Of a DNA stretch of 64,000 bases, positions 28,195 to 36,780 are shown one piece after another. The notes under the pieces were generated by a model. It was given only the letters and a program-made list of their open reading frames with translations, was not told where the DNA came from and searched no databases. Origin of the DNA: Actinomadura spongiicola (lineage in GTDB: Bacteria > Actinomycetota > Actinomycetes > Streptosporangiales > Streptosporangiaceae); assembly GCF_003432485.1 (NCBI RefSeq), contig NZ_QVNQ01000008.1, positions 310,001-374,000 of the forward strand. Direction: 5' to 3'. A program made the translations under genes and the position numbers. Position 1 is the stretch's first letter. The number at the start of each line of letters is the position of its first letter.

Positions 28195-29537
28195 GCGTCG
28201 TCATCGTCGGCGGCGGCCTCGCCGGCATCAGCGCCGCGATCGCGTTGCGGGAGTCGGGCGTGCCGGTGACGCTCGTGGAGTCCCGCCCGTGGCTGGGCGG
28301 CGCCACGCACTCGTTCGGGCACGGGGACCTGTGCGTCGACAACGGCCAGCACGTCTTCCTCCGCTGCTGCACGGCGTACCAGGGGCTGCTGCGCAGACTT
28401 CGCGCCGAACACCTGGTGTCGGTGCAGGACCGGTTCGACGTTCCGGTCCTACGGCCGGGGACGCGGCCCGCGCGGCTGCGGCGGTCGAGCCTGCCCGGCC
28501 CGCTGCACCTGCTGCCCGCCCTGGCCGGATACTCGCCGCTCCCCCTCACCGACCGGGTCCGGAGCCTGCGGGCCGCGGCCGCGATGCGCGCGCTCGACCC
28601 CGCCGACCCGGCGCTCGACGCGGTGTCGGCCGGGGCGTGGCTGGCCGGGCGGGGGCAGCGGACGTGGGCCCGGCAGGCGTTGTGGGGGCTGTTCCTCACG
28701 TCCGCGTTGAACGCCGAGGTCGACGACGCCGCGCTCGGCCTGGCGGCGATGGTGTGCCGCCGCGCCCTGTTCGGCCGCGCCGACGCCGCCGACATCGGGG
28801 TGCCGCTCGTGCCGCTGGGCGAGCTGCACGGCGGCCCCGCGCTGCGGCGGATCGCCGAGATGGGCGGGACGGTGCGGCTGAAGGCGAAGGTCGAGGCGAT
28901 CACCACCGACCCGAAGGTCGTCGTGGACGGCGCGCCGATCGCGGCCGACGCGGTGATCGTGGCGGTGCCGCACGAGGCGGCGGCGCGGCTGCTGCCCGCG
29001 CAGGCGCTGCCGGACCCGCTGCGCTGGCACGAGCTGGACGCCAGCCCGATCGTGAACGTCCACGTCGTCTACGACCGGAAGGTCCTGGACGTGCCGTTCG
29101 CCGCGGCGGTCGGCTCGCCCGTCCAGTGGGTGTTCGACAGGTCGACGGTGAGCGGGCTGCGGGGCCCCGGCCAGTACCTCGCGGTGTCGCTGTCGGCCGC
29201 CGACCGCTGGATCGACATGCCGACCGCGGAGATCCGGGCCCGGTTCGTGCCGGAGCTGCGCAGGCTGCTGCCCGCCGCGCGGAGCGCGTCCGTCCGGGAA
29301 CTGTTCGTGACGCGGGAGCGGCGGGCGACGTTCCGGCAGCGTCCCGGCTGCGCGGAGGTCCGGCCCGCCGCTGCGACGCGGGCGCCGGGCCTGTTCCTGG
29401 CGGGCGCGTGGACCGACACGGGGTGGCCCGACACGATGGAGGGGGCGGTGCGCAGCGGTCTCACCGCGGCCCGCCTCGTCCGCCGCCACCTGGAACGGTG
29501 GCCGGAGCGGGCGCCCGAGGGGGTGGGAGTCCGGTGA
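28191..29537 (+). CDS. hpnE: HpnE, hydroxysqualene dehydroxylase (FAD-dependent)
   Basis: A 448-residue flavoprotein of the amine-oxidase/phytoene-desaturase fold, reducing hydroxysqualene to squalene. The dinucleotide-binding motif VVIVGGGLAGISAAIALRES opens the protein; the family segments LGGATHSFGHGDLCVDNGQHV (20 residues shown in part) and the C-terminal FAD-binding GLFLAGAWTDTGWPDTMEGAV follow. The GTG start overlaps the hpnD stop and the stop overlaps the prenyl synthase start. All three squalene steps are therefore encoded in a single coupled block. Confidence 0.93.
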   Translation: MSVVIVGGGLAGISAAIALRESGVPVTLVESRPWLGGATHSFGHGDLCVDNGQHVFLRCCTAYQGLLRRLRAEHLVSVQDRFDVPVLRPGTRPARLRRSSLPGPLHLLPALAGYSPLPLTDRVRSLRAAAAMRALDPADPALDAVSAGAWLAGRGQRTWARQALWGLFLTSALNAEVDDAALGLAAMVCRRALFGRADAADIGVPLVPLGELHGGPALRRIAEMGGTVRLKAKVEAITTDPKVVVDGAPIAADAVIVAVPHEAAARLLPAQALPDPLRWHELDASPIVNVHVVYDRKVLDVPFAAAVGSPVQWVFDRSTVSGLRGPGQYLAVSLSAADRWIDMPTAEIRARFVPELRRLLPAARSASVRELFVTRERRATFRQRPGCAEVRPAAATRAPGLFLAGAWTDTGWPDTMEGAVRSGLTAARLVRRHLERWPERAPEGVGVR

Positions 29538-30544
29538 CGGCGGTTCCGGTGTCCCTGACCGATGTCCGCGAGCTGGTCGACGGCGCGTTGCGCGCCGCGG
29601 TCGGCCGGCTCGATCCGCGCACCTACCGCGTCGCGGCCTACCATCTCGGCTGGACCGACGAGGAGGGCCGTCCCCGCGCGGCCCCGGCCGGGAAGGCGCT
29701 GCGCCCGGCGCTGGCGCTGCTGTCGGCCCGCGCCGCCCTGGCCCCCCAGGAGAGCGCGCTGCCCGGCGCGGTCGCGGTGGAGCTCGTACACGCGTTCTCG
29801 CTGCTGCACGACGACATCATGGACGGCGACCGGACCCGCAGGCACCGCCCCGCCGCGTGGACGATCTTCGGTGAGGCGTCCGCGATCCTCGCCGGTGACG
29901 CGCTGCTCGCGCTCGCCGGGGAGGTGCTGCTGGAGGCGCCGGGGCAGGGGTCGGCGCGGGCCGCGCACGCGCTGGCGGCGGCGACCCGCGGCCTGATCGC
30001 CGGCCAGTCCCTCGACATGGACTTCGAGACCCGCAGGAAGATCAGTCTGGACGAGTGCGTGGCCATGGCGGCCGGGAAGACCGCCGCGCTGCTGGCGTGC
30101 TCCTGCGCGATCGGCGCCGTGCTGGACGGGGCGCCGGAGTCGCTGTCGGACGCGCTGGAGGCGTTCGGCGCCGATCTCGGCATCGCGTTCCAGCTCGTGG
30201 ACGATCTGCTCGGCATCTGGGGCGACCCGGACGCGACCGGCAAGCCCGCGCTGTCGGACGTGCGGTCCCGCAAGATGTCGCTTCCGGTCGTCGCCGCGCT
30301 GAACGCCGAGGGGCCGCACGCCGAGCGCCTCGCCGAGATGTACGGGCGCGCCGACCTCTCCGAGGACGACCTGCGGGAGGTCGCGGCGCTCGTCGAGGCG
30401 GCGGGCGGGCGCGCCTGGGCCGAGAGGGAGGCCGAGCGCCGGATCCAGCGCGCCGCCGAGCATCTGGCCTCGGCCCGGCTGCCCGAACCCGTCCGGGCCG
30501 AGTTCCTGCGCGTCGCCGACTTCGTCACCCGCCGGGACCACTGA
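29534..30544 (+). CDS. Polyprenyl (farnesyl/geranylgeranyl) diphosphate synthase
   Basis: A 336-residue trans-prenyltransferase making the allylic diphosphate for squalene. First Asp-rich motif LLHDDIMDGDRTRRHRPAAW and second motif QLVDDLLGIWGDPDATGKP are intact; GKALRPALALLSA is the N-terminal substrate Lys/Arg region. Chain length is not certain: farnesyl diphosphate is expected from the operon. Coupled by GTGA to hpnE, and its stop shares a base with the shc ATG. It uses IPP and DMAPP from the Dxs/Idi route. Confidence 0.93.
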   Translation: MTAVPVSLTDVRELVDGALRAAVGRLDPRTYRVAAYHLGWTDEEGRPRAAPAGKALRPALALLSARAALAPQESALPGAVAVELVHAFSLLHDDIMDGDRTRRHRPAAWTIFGEASAILAGDALLALAGEVLLEAPGQGSARAAHALAAATRGLIAGQSLDMDFETRRKISLDECVAMAAGKTAALLACSCAIGAVLDGAPESLSDALEAFGADLGIAFQLVDDLLGIWGDPDATGKPALSDVRSRKMSLPVVAALNAEGPHAERLAEMYGRADLSEDDLREVAALVEAAGGRAWAEREAERRIQRAAEHLASARLPEPVRAEFLRVADFVTRRDH

Positions 30545-32433
30545 TGACGGCGGTGGAGGAGCCCACCACGGGCCGTGAGGACGTCCGGCGGACCGCCGCC
30601 GACGCGCTGGAGGCCGCCCGCGACCATCTCTTGCTCCTCCAGTCGCCGGAGGGCTGGTGGAAGGGCGAGTTGCAGACCAACGTCACGATGGACGCCGAGG
30701 ACCTGCTGCTGCGGGAGTTCCTCGGCGTCCGCACCGACGACGACACCCGCGAGGCGGCCCGCTGGATCAGGTCGCAGCAGGCCCCGGACGGCACCTGGGC
30801 CAACTTCCACGACGGGCCGCCCGAACTGTCCACGACCGTCGAGGCGTACGTGGCGCTGCGGCTCGCCGGCGACCCGCCCGACACGCCGCACATGGCCCGC
30901 GCCGCCGCCTACGTCCGCGGTGAGGGAGGCGTCCCGGCGACCCGGGTGTTCACACGTTTCTGGCTGGCGATGTTCGGCCGGTGGTCGTGGGACGACCTGC
31001 CGATCGTGCCACCGGAGATGATCTTCCTGCCGCGCTGGTTCCCGCTGAACGTCTACGACTTCGCGTGCTGGGCGCGGCAGACGATCGTCCCGCTGTCGGT
31101 CGTGGGCGCGCTTCGGCCCGTCCGGCCGCTGCCGTTCGAGCTGGGCGAGCTGTATCCCGGCTATGACGTCCCGCTCCCGGAGAAGCGGGCGCCGTCGGGC
31201 TGGGACCTGGTGTTCGGGACGCTCGACAAGGCGCTGCACGTGTACGAGCGGCGTCCGGTCAAGACGGTGCGGCGGGCCGCGCTGCGCCGCGCCGCCGACT
31301 GGATCGTCGCGCGGCAGGAGCGGGACGGTTGCTGGGGCGGGATCCAGCCGCCGTGGGTGTACTCGGTACTGGCGTTGCACCTGCTCGGTTACGGCGTCGA
31401 CCATCCGATCCTCCAACGCGCCCTGGACGGTCTCGAACGATTCACCATCCGCGACGAACGAGGACGGCGCGTCGAGGCGTGCCAGTCACCCGTCTGGGAC
31501 ACCGCCCTCGCGATGAACGCCCTCACCGACGCCGGACTGCCCGCCGGGCATCCCGCCGTGGAACGGGCCGCCGACTGGTTGATCCGCGAGGAGGTCAAGG
31601 GCCCCGGCGACTGGTCGGTGCGGCGCCCCGACCTCCCCCCGGGCGGCTGGGCGTTCGAGTTCGACAACGACTGCTATCCCGACGTCGACGACACCGCCGA
31701 GGTGGTCCTCGCGTTGAACCGCGTCCGGCACCCGGCGGCGGAACCGGCGATCGAGCGGGGCGTGCGGTGGATGGCCGGAATGGTGTCAAGGGACGGCGGG
31801 TTCGGCGCGTTCGACGCCGACAACACGCGCGCACTGTGCCGCAGGCTGCCGTTCTGCGACTTCGGCGAGGTGATCGACCCGCCGTCCGCCGACGTCACCG
31901 CGCACGTCGTGGAGGCGATGGCGCACCGGGGCATGGCCGACTCGCGGCTGGTGAAACGGGCCGTGGTGTGGCTGCTGAAGGCGCAGGAGCCGGACGGGTC
32001 GTGGTTCGGCAGGTGGGGCGCCAACCACGTGTACGGGACGGGCGGCGTCGTGCCCGCGCTCATCGCGGCGGGCGTCCGGCCGGACAGGCCCGTGATCCGG
32101 AACGCGGTCGGCTGGCTGGAACGCCACCAGCGCGACGACGGCGGCTGGGGCGAGGACCTGCGCTCCTACCGCGACCGGTGCTGGGTCGGGCACGGCGCGT
32201 CCACCGCGTCGCAGACCGCGTGGGCGCTGCTGGCGCTGCTCGCCGCCGGTGAGCGCGGCGCGTCCGTCGAACGCGGCGTCCGCTGGCTCGTCGAGCGGCA
32301 GCGCGAGGACGGCACCTGGGACGAGGACCACTTCACCGGCACCGGCTTCCCCGGCGACTTCTACATCAACTACCACCTGTACCGCCTGGTGTTCCCCCTC
32401 AGCGCGCTGGGCCGCTACCTGAAGGGGTCGTGA
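30544..32433 (+). CDS. shc: Squalene-hopene cyclase
   Basis: A 629-residue membrane-associated class II terpene cyclase converting squalene to hopene/diplopterol. The protonating motif DVDDTA lies at residues 380-385; several QW repeats are visible (QQAPDGTWANF, QERDGCWGG, QEPDGSWFGRWG, RQREDGTWDE), and the C-terminus GDFYINYHLYRLVFPLSALGRY is characteristic. Length and order match bacterial SHC. The start shares a base with the prenyl synthase stop. HpnH follows four bases after the stop. Confidence 0.97.
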   Translation: MTAVEEPTTGREDVRRTAADALEAARDHLLLLQSPEGWWKGELQTNVTMDAEDLLLREFLGVRTDDDTREAARWIRSQQAPDGTWANFHDGPPELSTTVEAYVALRLAGDPPDTPHMARAAAYVRGEGGVPATRVFTRFWLAMFGRWSWDDLPIVPPEMIFLPRWFPLNVYDFACWARQTIVPLSVVGALRPVRPLPFELGELYPGYDVPLPEKRAPSGWDLVFGTLDKALHVYERRPVKTVRRAALRRAADWIVARQERDGCWGGIQPPWVYSVLALHLLGYGVDHPILQRALDGLERFTIRDERGRRVEACQSPVWDTALAMNALTDAGLPAGHPAVERAADWLIREEVKGPGDWSVRRPDLPPGGWAFEFDNDCYPDVDDTAEVVLALNRVRHPAAEPAIERGVRWMAGMVSRDGGFGAFDADNTRALCRRLPFCDFGEVIDPPSADVTAHVVEAMAHRGMADSRLVKRAVVWLLKAQEPDGSWFGRWGANHVYGTGGVVPALIAAGVRPDRPVIRNAVGWLERHQRDDGGWGEDLRSYRDRCWVGHGASTASQTAWALLALLAAGERGASVERGVRWLVERQREDGTWDEDHFTGTGFPGDFYINYHLYRLVFPLSALGRYLKGS

Positions 32434-32437
32434 ACAC

Positions 32438-33442
32438 ATGGCGATGCCACTGCGCCAGAGCCTCCGCGTCGGCGGGCACATCCTGCGCAACCGGCTCCGC
32501 GGACGGACGAGGTTCCCGCTCATCGTCGAACTGGAGCCGCTGTTCGCGTGCAACCTGGCGTGCGCGGGCTGCGGGAAGATCCAGCATCCCGCGGACGTGC
32601 TGAAGCAGCGGATGCCGGTGGAGCAGGCCGTCGCGGCGGTCCGCGAGTGCGGCGCGCCGATGGTGTCGATCGCGGGCGGCGAACCGCTCATGCACCCCCA
32701 GATCGGGGAGATGGTCGCCGAACTCGTCGCGATGAAGCGGTACGTGTTCCTGTGCACGAACGCGGCGCTCATCCCGAAGAAGATCGACCTGTTCGAGCCG
32801 TCCCGGTACTTCGCGTGGGCGGTGCACATCGACGGGCTGCGGGAGCGGCACGACGCGTCCGTCTGCAAGGAAGGCGTGTTCGACCAGGCGGTGGACGCGA
32901 TCAGGCTTTGTCGGGAACGCGGGTTCCGGGTCACGACGAACACGACGTTCTTCAACACCGACACCCCGCAGACGGTGATCGACGTCCTCGACTACCTCAA
33001 CGACGACCTCCGCGTCGACCAGATGATGATCTCCCCGGCGTACGCGTACGAGAAGGCGCCCGACCAGGAGCACTTCCTCGGCGTCCGGGAGACGCGGGAG
33101 CTGTTCCGCAAGGCGTTCGCGGGCGGGCGGCGGCGCCGCTGGCGGCTCAACCACTCGCCGCTGTTCCTGGACTTCCTCGAAGGCAGGGTCGACTTCCCGT
33201 GCACGGCGTGGGCGATCCCGTCGTACTCGCTGAAGGGCTGGCAGCGGCCCTGCTACCTGATGGACGACGGCCACACCGCCACCTATCAGGAGCTTCTCGA
33301 CACGACCGACTGGACCGCCTACGGGCGGGGCCGCGACGAGCGCTGCGCGAACTGCATGGCGCACTGCGGCTACGAACCGACCGCCGTCTTCGCGACCGTG
33401 GGGTCGCTTCGGCAGTCACTCCGCGCGATGCGCAGCGTCTGA
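32438..33442 (+). CDS. hpnH: HpnH, adenosyl-hopene transferase (radical SAM)
   Basis: A 334-residue radical-SAM enzyme that joins the adenosyl group to diploptene, first step of hopanoid side-chain assembly. The [4Fe-4S] motif is Cys38, Cys42 and Cys45 in FACNLACAGCGKIQHP, followed by SIAGGEPLMHP. The C-terminal cysteines CANCMAHCGYEPTA and the tail SLRQSLRAM are family traits. It ends the operon; HpnG, which would release ribosylhopane, is not in this window, nor are ispG or hpnO. Its last 27 bases overlap the convergent PAP2/acyltransferase gene. Confidence 0.95.
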   Translation: MAMPLRQSLRVGGHILRNRLRGRTRFPLIVELEPLFACNLACAGCGKIQHPADVLKQRMPVEQAVAAVRECGAPMVSIAGGEPLMHPQIGEMVAELVAMKRYVFLCTNAALIPKKIDLFEPSRYFAWAVHIDGLRERHDASVCKEGVFDQAVDAIRLCRERGFRVTTNTTFFNTDTPQTVIDVLDYLNDDLRVDQMMISPAYAYEKAPDQEHFLGVRETRELFRKAFAGGRRRRWRLNHSPLFLDFLEGRVDFPCTAWAIPSYSLKGWQRPCYLMDDGHTATYQELLDTTDWTAYGRGRDERCANCMAHCGYEPTAVFATVGSLRQSLRAMRSV

Positions 33443-35425
33443 CAGCACCGGCTCGTCCCGCAGTTCCTCGATGACGTCGAGGCAGGCGTCCATCACCGCG
33501 TCGGCGTCGTCCACGAGGCCGGGGTCGAGGGAGAGCCCGAAGCACAGTTCGCGGGCGACGCCGAGCCCGGCCAGCGCGAACGGCGTGCCGGGGGCGAGCG
33601 GGACGATCGGGTACACGGCGGTGAGCGGGGCGCCCGCGAGCCGCAGCGTCGTGTCCGGCCCCGGAAGGCTCGACACGGTGCCCTGGAGGAAACGGCCGCT
33701 GTAGGCCATCCGCGCGAAGCGGGCGTGCAGCGGGCCGGGCAGGAGCCGTCCCGCCTGCCACATCACGGTCCACGCGGCCTGCGCCCGCGTCCCGGACCGC
33801 AGCACGCGGCTGCGCCGGGAGATCAGCGCGAGCCGTTCGGTCTCGGGCATCGTGCCGAGCGGCAGGTCCACCATGACGGCGGTGGTGTGGTTGCCGACCA
33901 TGGCGCTGCCGGGCGGCCGCATCATCAGCGGGACGGCGACGCGGCAGGTGCCGGGGGCGCCGTCCCGCGCGGCGACGGTCCGGTTCAGCGCGCCCGCGAC
34001 CGCGCACAGCACGACGTCGGTGACCCGGGCGCCGTGCCGGCGGCCCACGTCCCGCACGGTTCCGAGCGGAAGGTGCATGGTGCCGAACCGGCGCTCGGAC
34101 GTCCCCGCCGCGGGCAGCCGGTCGGGCGGCGCGGTGTCAACGGCGAGCTGACCGAGCCCGATCACGGTGGCGAGGGCCTTGCGGAGCGGCCTGCGCGGGG
34201 GCCGGGCGCCGGCCGGTTCGGGCGGCGGGTCCATCAGGTGCACGGCCTGGGCGACGATGCCGACGCCGTCGGCGACGACGTGGTGCATCAGGTACACGAC
34301 GGCGGTGCGGCCCGGGGCGGCGCCCTTCACCACCACCATGCGCCACGGCGGCCGGTCGAGCGGCAGCGGCCGCGACTGGAGTTCGGCGACGACGGCGCGC
34401 AGCCCGTCCATGCCGTCGACATGCCGCTCGGAGACGTGCCAGTCCCAGTCGACGTGGTCGTGGGCGCGCCAGACGGGACGGCGCCAGCGGCCCCGGCGGA
34501 CCAGCCGCTGCCGGAACCGGGGCAGCCCGCCCAGCCGCTCCTTGATCACCCGGACGAGGTCGGCGGGGCCGACGTCCCGCCGCGACGTGTCCAGCATGAT
34601 CACGCCGCCGGCGTGCTGGGGGGCGGCGGGCGTCTCCACCGCGAGGAAGAACGCGTCGGGGCCCTCGGCCCGCGCGGGCGCCGGGCGGGCCATGCGTTCC
34701 GCCACGTACACGGAGACGACGACGAACGGCACGGCGGCGACCGCGTCCAGGACGAAGTGGTTCGCGGTGGCGAGGATCACGTACAGGGTGACGAGGACGT
34801 GGACGGCGTTCACCACCTGCACCCAGCGCCTGGCGTGCACGCGGGCGAGTTCGACGCCGACCCACAGCGTCCACCCCATGTGCAGCGACGGCACGGCGGC
34901 GTACTTGTCGGCGTGCTCGACCAGCGGCGACCCCCACGAACCGAACGTGCCGCCCAGCAGGACGGTGTCGACGAACCCGAGGTCGGGCATGAGCCGCGGC
35001 GGCATGACGGGGTACAGCGCGAACGTCGTGAGGCCGCCGAGGTTGAGCAGGATGAACGCGTTGCGGGCGATCCGGTACCGCTCGGGATGCCGGACGAACA
35101 GGTAGATGAGCAGGGCGAGCGCGCTGGCGATGTAGGTGATCGCGTACTCGTAGTTGGCCAGGACCCGCACGAGCGACTGGTTCGCCAGCCATCCGTTGAG
35201 GCCGAGCTCGACGTCGATGCGCAGGGTCTTCTGGAGGTTGTGGAGCGCCTCGCCGTTCTCGCGGGCGGTGGCCGTCCTGCCCTCCATGGGCAGTTTGGCG
35301 ACCACCGTGTACAGCGCGAACAGCAGCAGCCCGATCAGCAGCTCGCGGCGGACGCGCAGCCCTGGGCCGTGCGCGTCCGTCGTGAGCACCGCGTCCCTGG
35401 CGGTCACCGCTTCCTGTGCGCCCAT
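33416..35425 (-). CDS. PAP2 phosphatase / WS-DGAT acyltransferase fusion
   Basis: A 669-residue two-domain protein. Residues ~25-250 form a six-helix AUR1/PAP2-like domain with YPVMPPRLMPD, AAVPSLHMGWTLWVG (catalytic His) and ATANHFVLDA (second His, Asp). Residues ~255-669 are a wax-ester synthase/diacylglycerol acyltransferase domain with the active motif HHVVADG at 381-387 and a later PLNRT-type SSLPGPDTTLRLAG region. Phosphatidate dephosphorylation to diacylglycerol followed by acylation to triacylglycerol is an attractive inference; substrates are not shown. ATG 35425 is preceded by AGGGGAAGG, so I drop nine upstream codons. A separate PAP2 paralogue lies at 58.7 kb. Convergent with hpnH. 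Confidence 0.88.
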   Translation of the reverse strand: MGAQEAVTARDAVLTTDAHGPGLRVRRELLIGLLLFALYTVVAKLPMEGRTATARENGEALHNLQKTLRIDVELGLNGWLANQSLVRVLANYEYAITYIASALALLIYLFVRHPERYRIARNAFILLNLGGLTTFALYPVMPPRLMPDLGFVDTVLLGGTFGSWGSPLVEHADKYAAVPSLHMGWTLWVGVELARVHARRWVQVVNAVHVLVTLYVILATANHFVLDAVAAVPFVVVSVYVAERMARPAPARAEGPDAFFLAVETPAAPQHAGGVIMLDTSRRDVGPADLVRVIKERLGGLPRFRQRLVRRGRWRRPVWRAHDHVDWDWHVSERHVDGMDGLRAVVAELQSRPLPLDRPPWRMVVVKGAAPGRTAVVYLMHHVVADGVGIVAQAVHLMDPPPEPAGARPPRRPLRKALATVIGLGQLAVDTAPPDRLPAAGTSERRFGTMHLPLGTVRDVGRRHGARVTDVVLCAVAGALNRTVAARDGAPGTCRVAVPLMMRPPGSAMVGNHTTAVMVDLPLGTMPETERLALISRRSRVLRSGTRAQAAWTVMWQAGRLLPGPLHARFARMAYSGRFLQGTVSSLPGPDTTLRLAGAPLTAVYPIVPLAPGTPFALAGLGVARELCFGLSLDPGLVDDADAVMDACLDVIEELRDEPVLSDAAHRAE

Positions 35426-35550
35426 CGTCCTTCCCCTACGGCTGTTACCCACGTTTCCCGGCGATCAGACGGCCATGACCGGAATTAAGGATCATGTCCG
35501 GTTCGCCGGGTGGGAGGTCCCGGGAACCATCGGTGCGATCTTCGCGTTTT

Positions 35551-35571
35551 CGATATATCGTTGTCGTATCG
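35551..35571. promoter_or_regulatory. Probable PadR autoregulatory operator
   Basis: The perfect palindrome CGATATATCG (35551-35560) is followed five bases later by CGTATCG, partly mirroring it. It is AT-rich in a GC-rich setting and lies 40-60 bases before the padR start. PadR repressors usually bind such AT-centred palindromes in their own promoters. A second palindrome GAGATCTC lies at 35586-35593. Confidence 0.55.
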
Positions 35572-35610
35572 CGAGAGGTCTTAGAGAGATCTCAGAAGGT
35601 GGTGAAGAAC

Positions 35611-36261
35611 ATGGGTCACTCGCATGGCCACGGCCCCTGGGGCGACTTCCCGTTCGGTGCGCTGTTCGGTGGCGGCGGTCCCGGCTCCTGGCCGTGGGGC
35701 CCGCGCGGCGGCTTCGGGCACGGTCCGCGTCCGCCGTGGGCGCGGGGACGCGGCGGGCCGTGGGGCAAGGGCGCCAAGGCGCGCAAGGGCAACGTCCGCG
35801 CGGCGATCCTCGTGCTGCTCGCCGAGGAGCCGCGCAACGGCTACCAGATCATCCAGGAGATCGACGAGCGCAGCGGCGGCGCGTGGCGGCCGAGCCCCGG
35901 CGCGGTCTATCCGGCGCTCCAGCAGCTCGCGGACGAGGGCCTGATCGCCGGTGAGGAGTCGGGCGGACGGCGCTCGTTCCACCTCACCGACACGGGCCGC
36001 GCCCACGTCGAGGAGAACGCCGAGCGGCTGGCCGAGCCGTGGGCGGAGATGACGCCCGAGTTCGGCGAGGGGGTTCCCGAGCTGTTCAAGCAGGCCGCGC
36101 AGACGGGAGCCGCGATGATGCAGATCGTCCACTCCGGTTCGGCGGAGCAGGTCGATCGGGCCACGGCCGTCCTCGCGGAGGCGCGGCGCGACCTCTACCG
36201 GATCCTCGCCGACGACGACACCGACGACACGGGCCCGACGGCCGCGACCGCCGAGGAGTGA
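35611..36261 (+). CDS. PadR-family regulator with His/Gly-rich N-terminus
   Basis: A 216-residue transcriptional regulator. Residues 1-60 are unusual: MGHSHGHGPWGDF then Gly, Pro, Trp, Arg and His repeats. Residues ~63-140 are the PadR winged helix (NVRAAILVLLAEEPRNGYQI, GGAWRPSPGAVYPALQQLADEGLI, GRRSFHLTDTGR), and a helical dimerisation tail follows. The histidine pattern could bind metal, which is only inference. ATG 35611 follows AAGGTGGTGAAGAAC. DUF1707 membrane gene follows two bases after the stop, so they form an operon; repression of the pair by this protein is likely. Confidence 0.92.
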   Translation: MGHSHGHGPWGDFPFGALFGGGGPGSWPWGPRGGFGHGPRPPWARGRGGPWGKGAKARKGNVRAAILVLLAEEPRNGYQIIQEIDERSGGAWRPSPGAVYPALQQLADEGLIAGEESGGRRSFHLTDTGRAHVEENAERLAEPWAEMTPEFGEGVPELFKQAAQTGAAMMQIVHSGSAEQVDRATAVLAEARRDLYRILADDDTDDTGPTAATAEE

Positions 36262-36263
36262 CG

Positions 36264-36761
36264 ATGGCACGCCAGGATGAGATCCGCGTCGGCGACGCCG
36301 AGCGCGACGCGGTGATGCTCGCCCTGCACGACCATTTCGCGGCCGGACGGCTGGACCGCGGCGAGCTGGACGAGCGGCTGGACACCGCGCTCACCGCCAA
36401 GACGCACGGCGACCTGCGCGCGCTCGTCCGGGATCTGCCGCCGCCGACCGGCCTCCCCGAATCCGCGACCCCGCCGCCCATCGCCGTCCCCTGGGAGCCG
36501 GGCGGCTGGGGTCCGATGGCACACGCGAGCCACATGAATCACATGCGGCACAGGCACATGCGGCACATGGCAGGGCGTCGTCACCATCCGCGCGGGCCTC
36601 TCAAGGCGTTCCCGTTGCTGCTCGCGGTGTTCCTGGTGCTGGCGTTCACGGCGGGGCCCGGCGCGGGGTTCCTCGTCGTCCTCCAGGTGGCGCTGGCCAT
36701 CTGGGTGATCCGTGCGGTCCTGCTGGCGTTCGAGGTGCGCCGGTCCCGGCACGGTGCCTGA
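36264..36761 (+). CDS. DUF1707 membrane protein with His/Met-rich linker
   Basis: A 165-residue protein. The N-terminal DUF1707 domain (DEIRVGDAERDAVMLALHDHF, in part, through GRLDRGELDERLDTALTAKT) is a small helical domain found in many actinobacterial regulators and membrane proteins. A linker of Met and His (HASHMNHMRHRHMRHM, around residues 91-106) precedes two hydrophobic helices (LLLAVFLVLAFTAGPG and VVLQVALAIWVIRAVLLAF). The His/Met cluster resembles copper- or nickel-binding strings, unusual for DUF1707. Located directly after padR and probably controlled by it. Confidence 0.88.
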   Translation: MARQDEIRVGDAERDAVMLALHDHFAAGRLDRGELDERLDTALTAKTHGDLRALVRDLPPPTGLPESATPPPIAVPWEPGGWGPMAHASHMNHMRHRHMRHMAGRRHHPRGPLKAFPLLLAVFLVLAFTAGPGAGFLVVLQVALAIWVIRAVLLAFEVRRSRHGA

Positions 36762-36780
36762 GCGGGCCCGCGCCCTAGGC

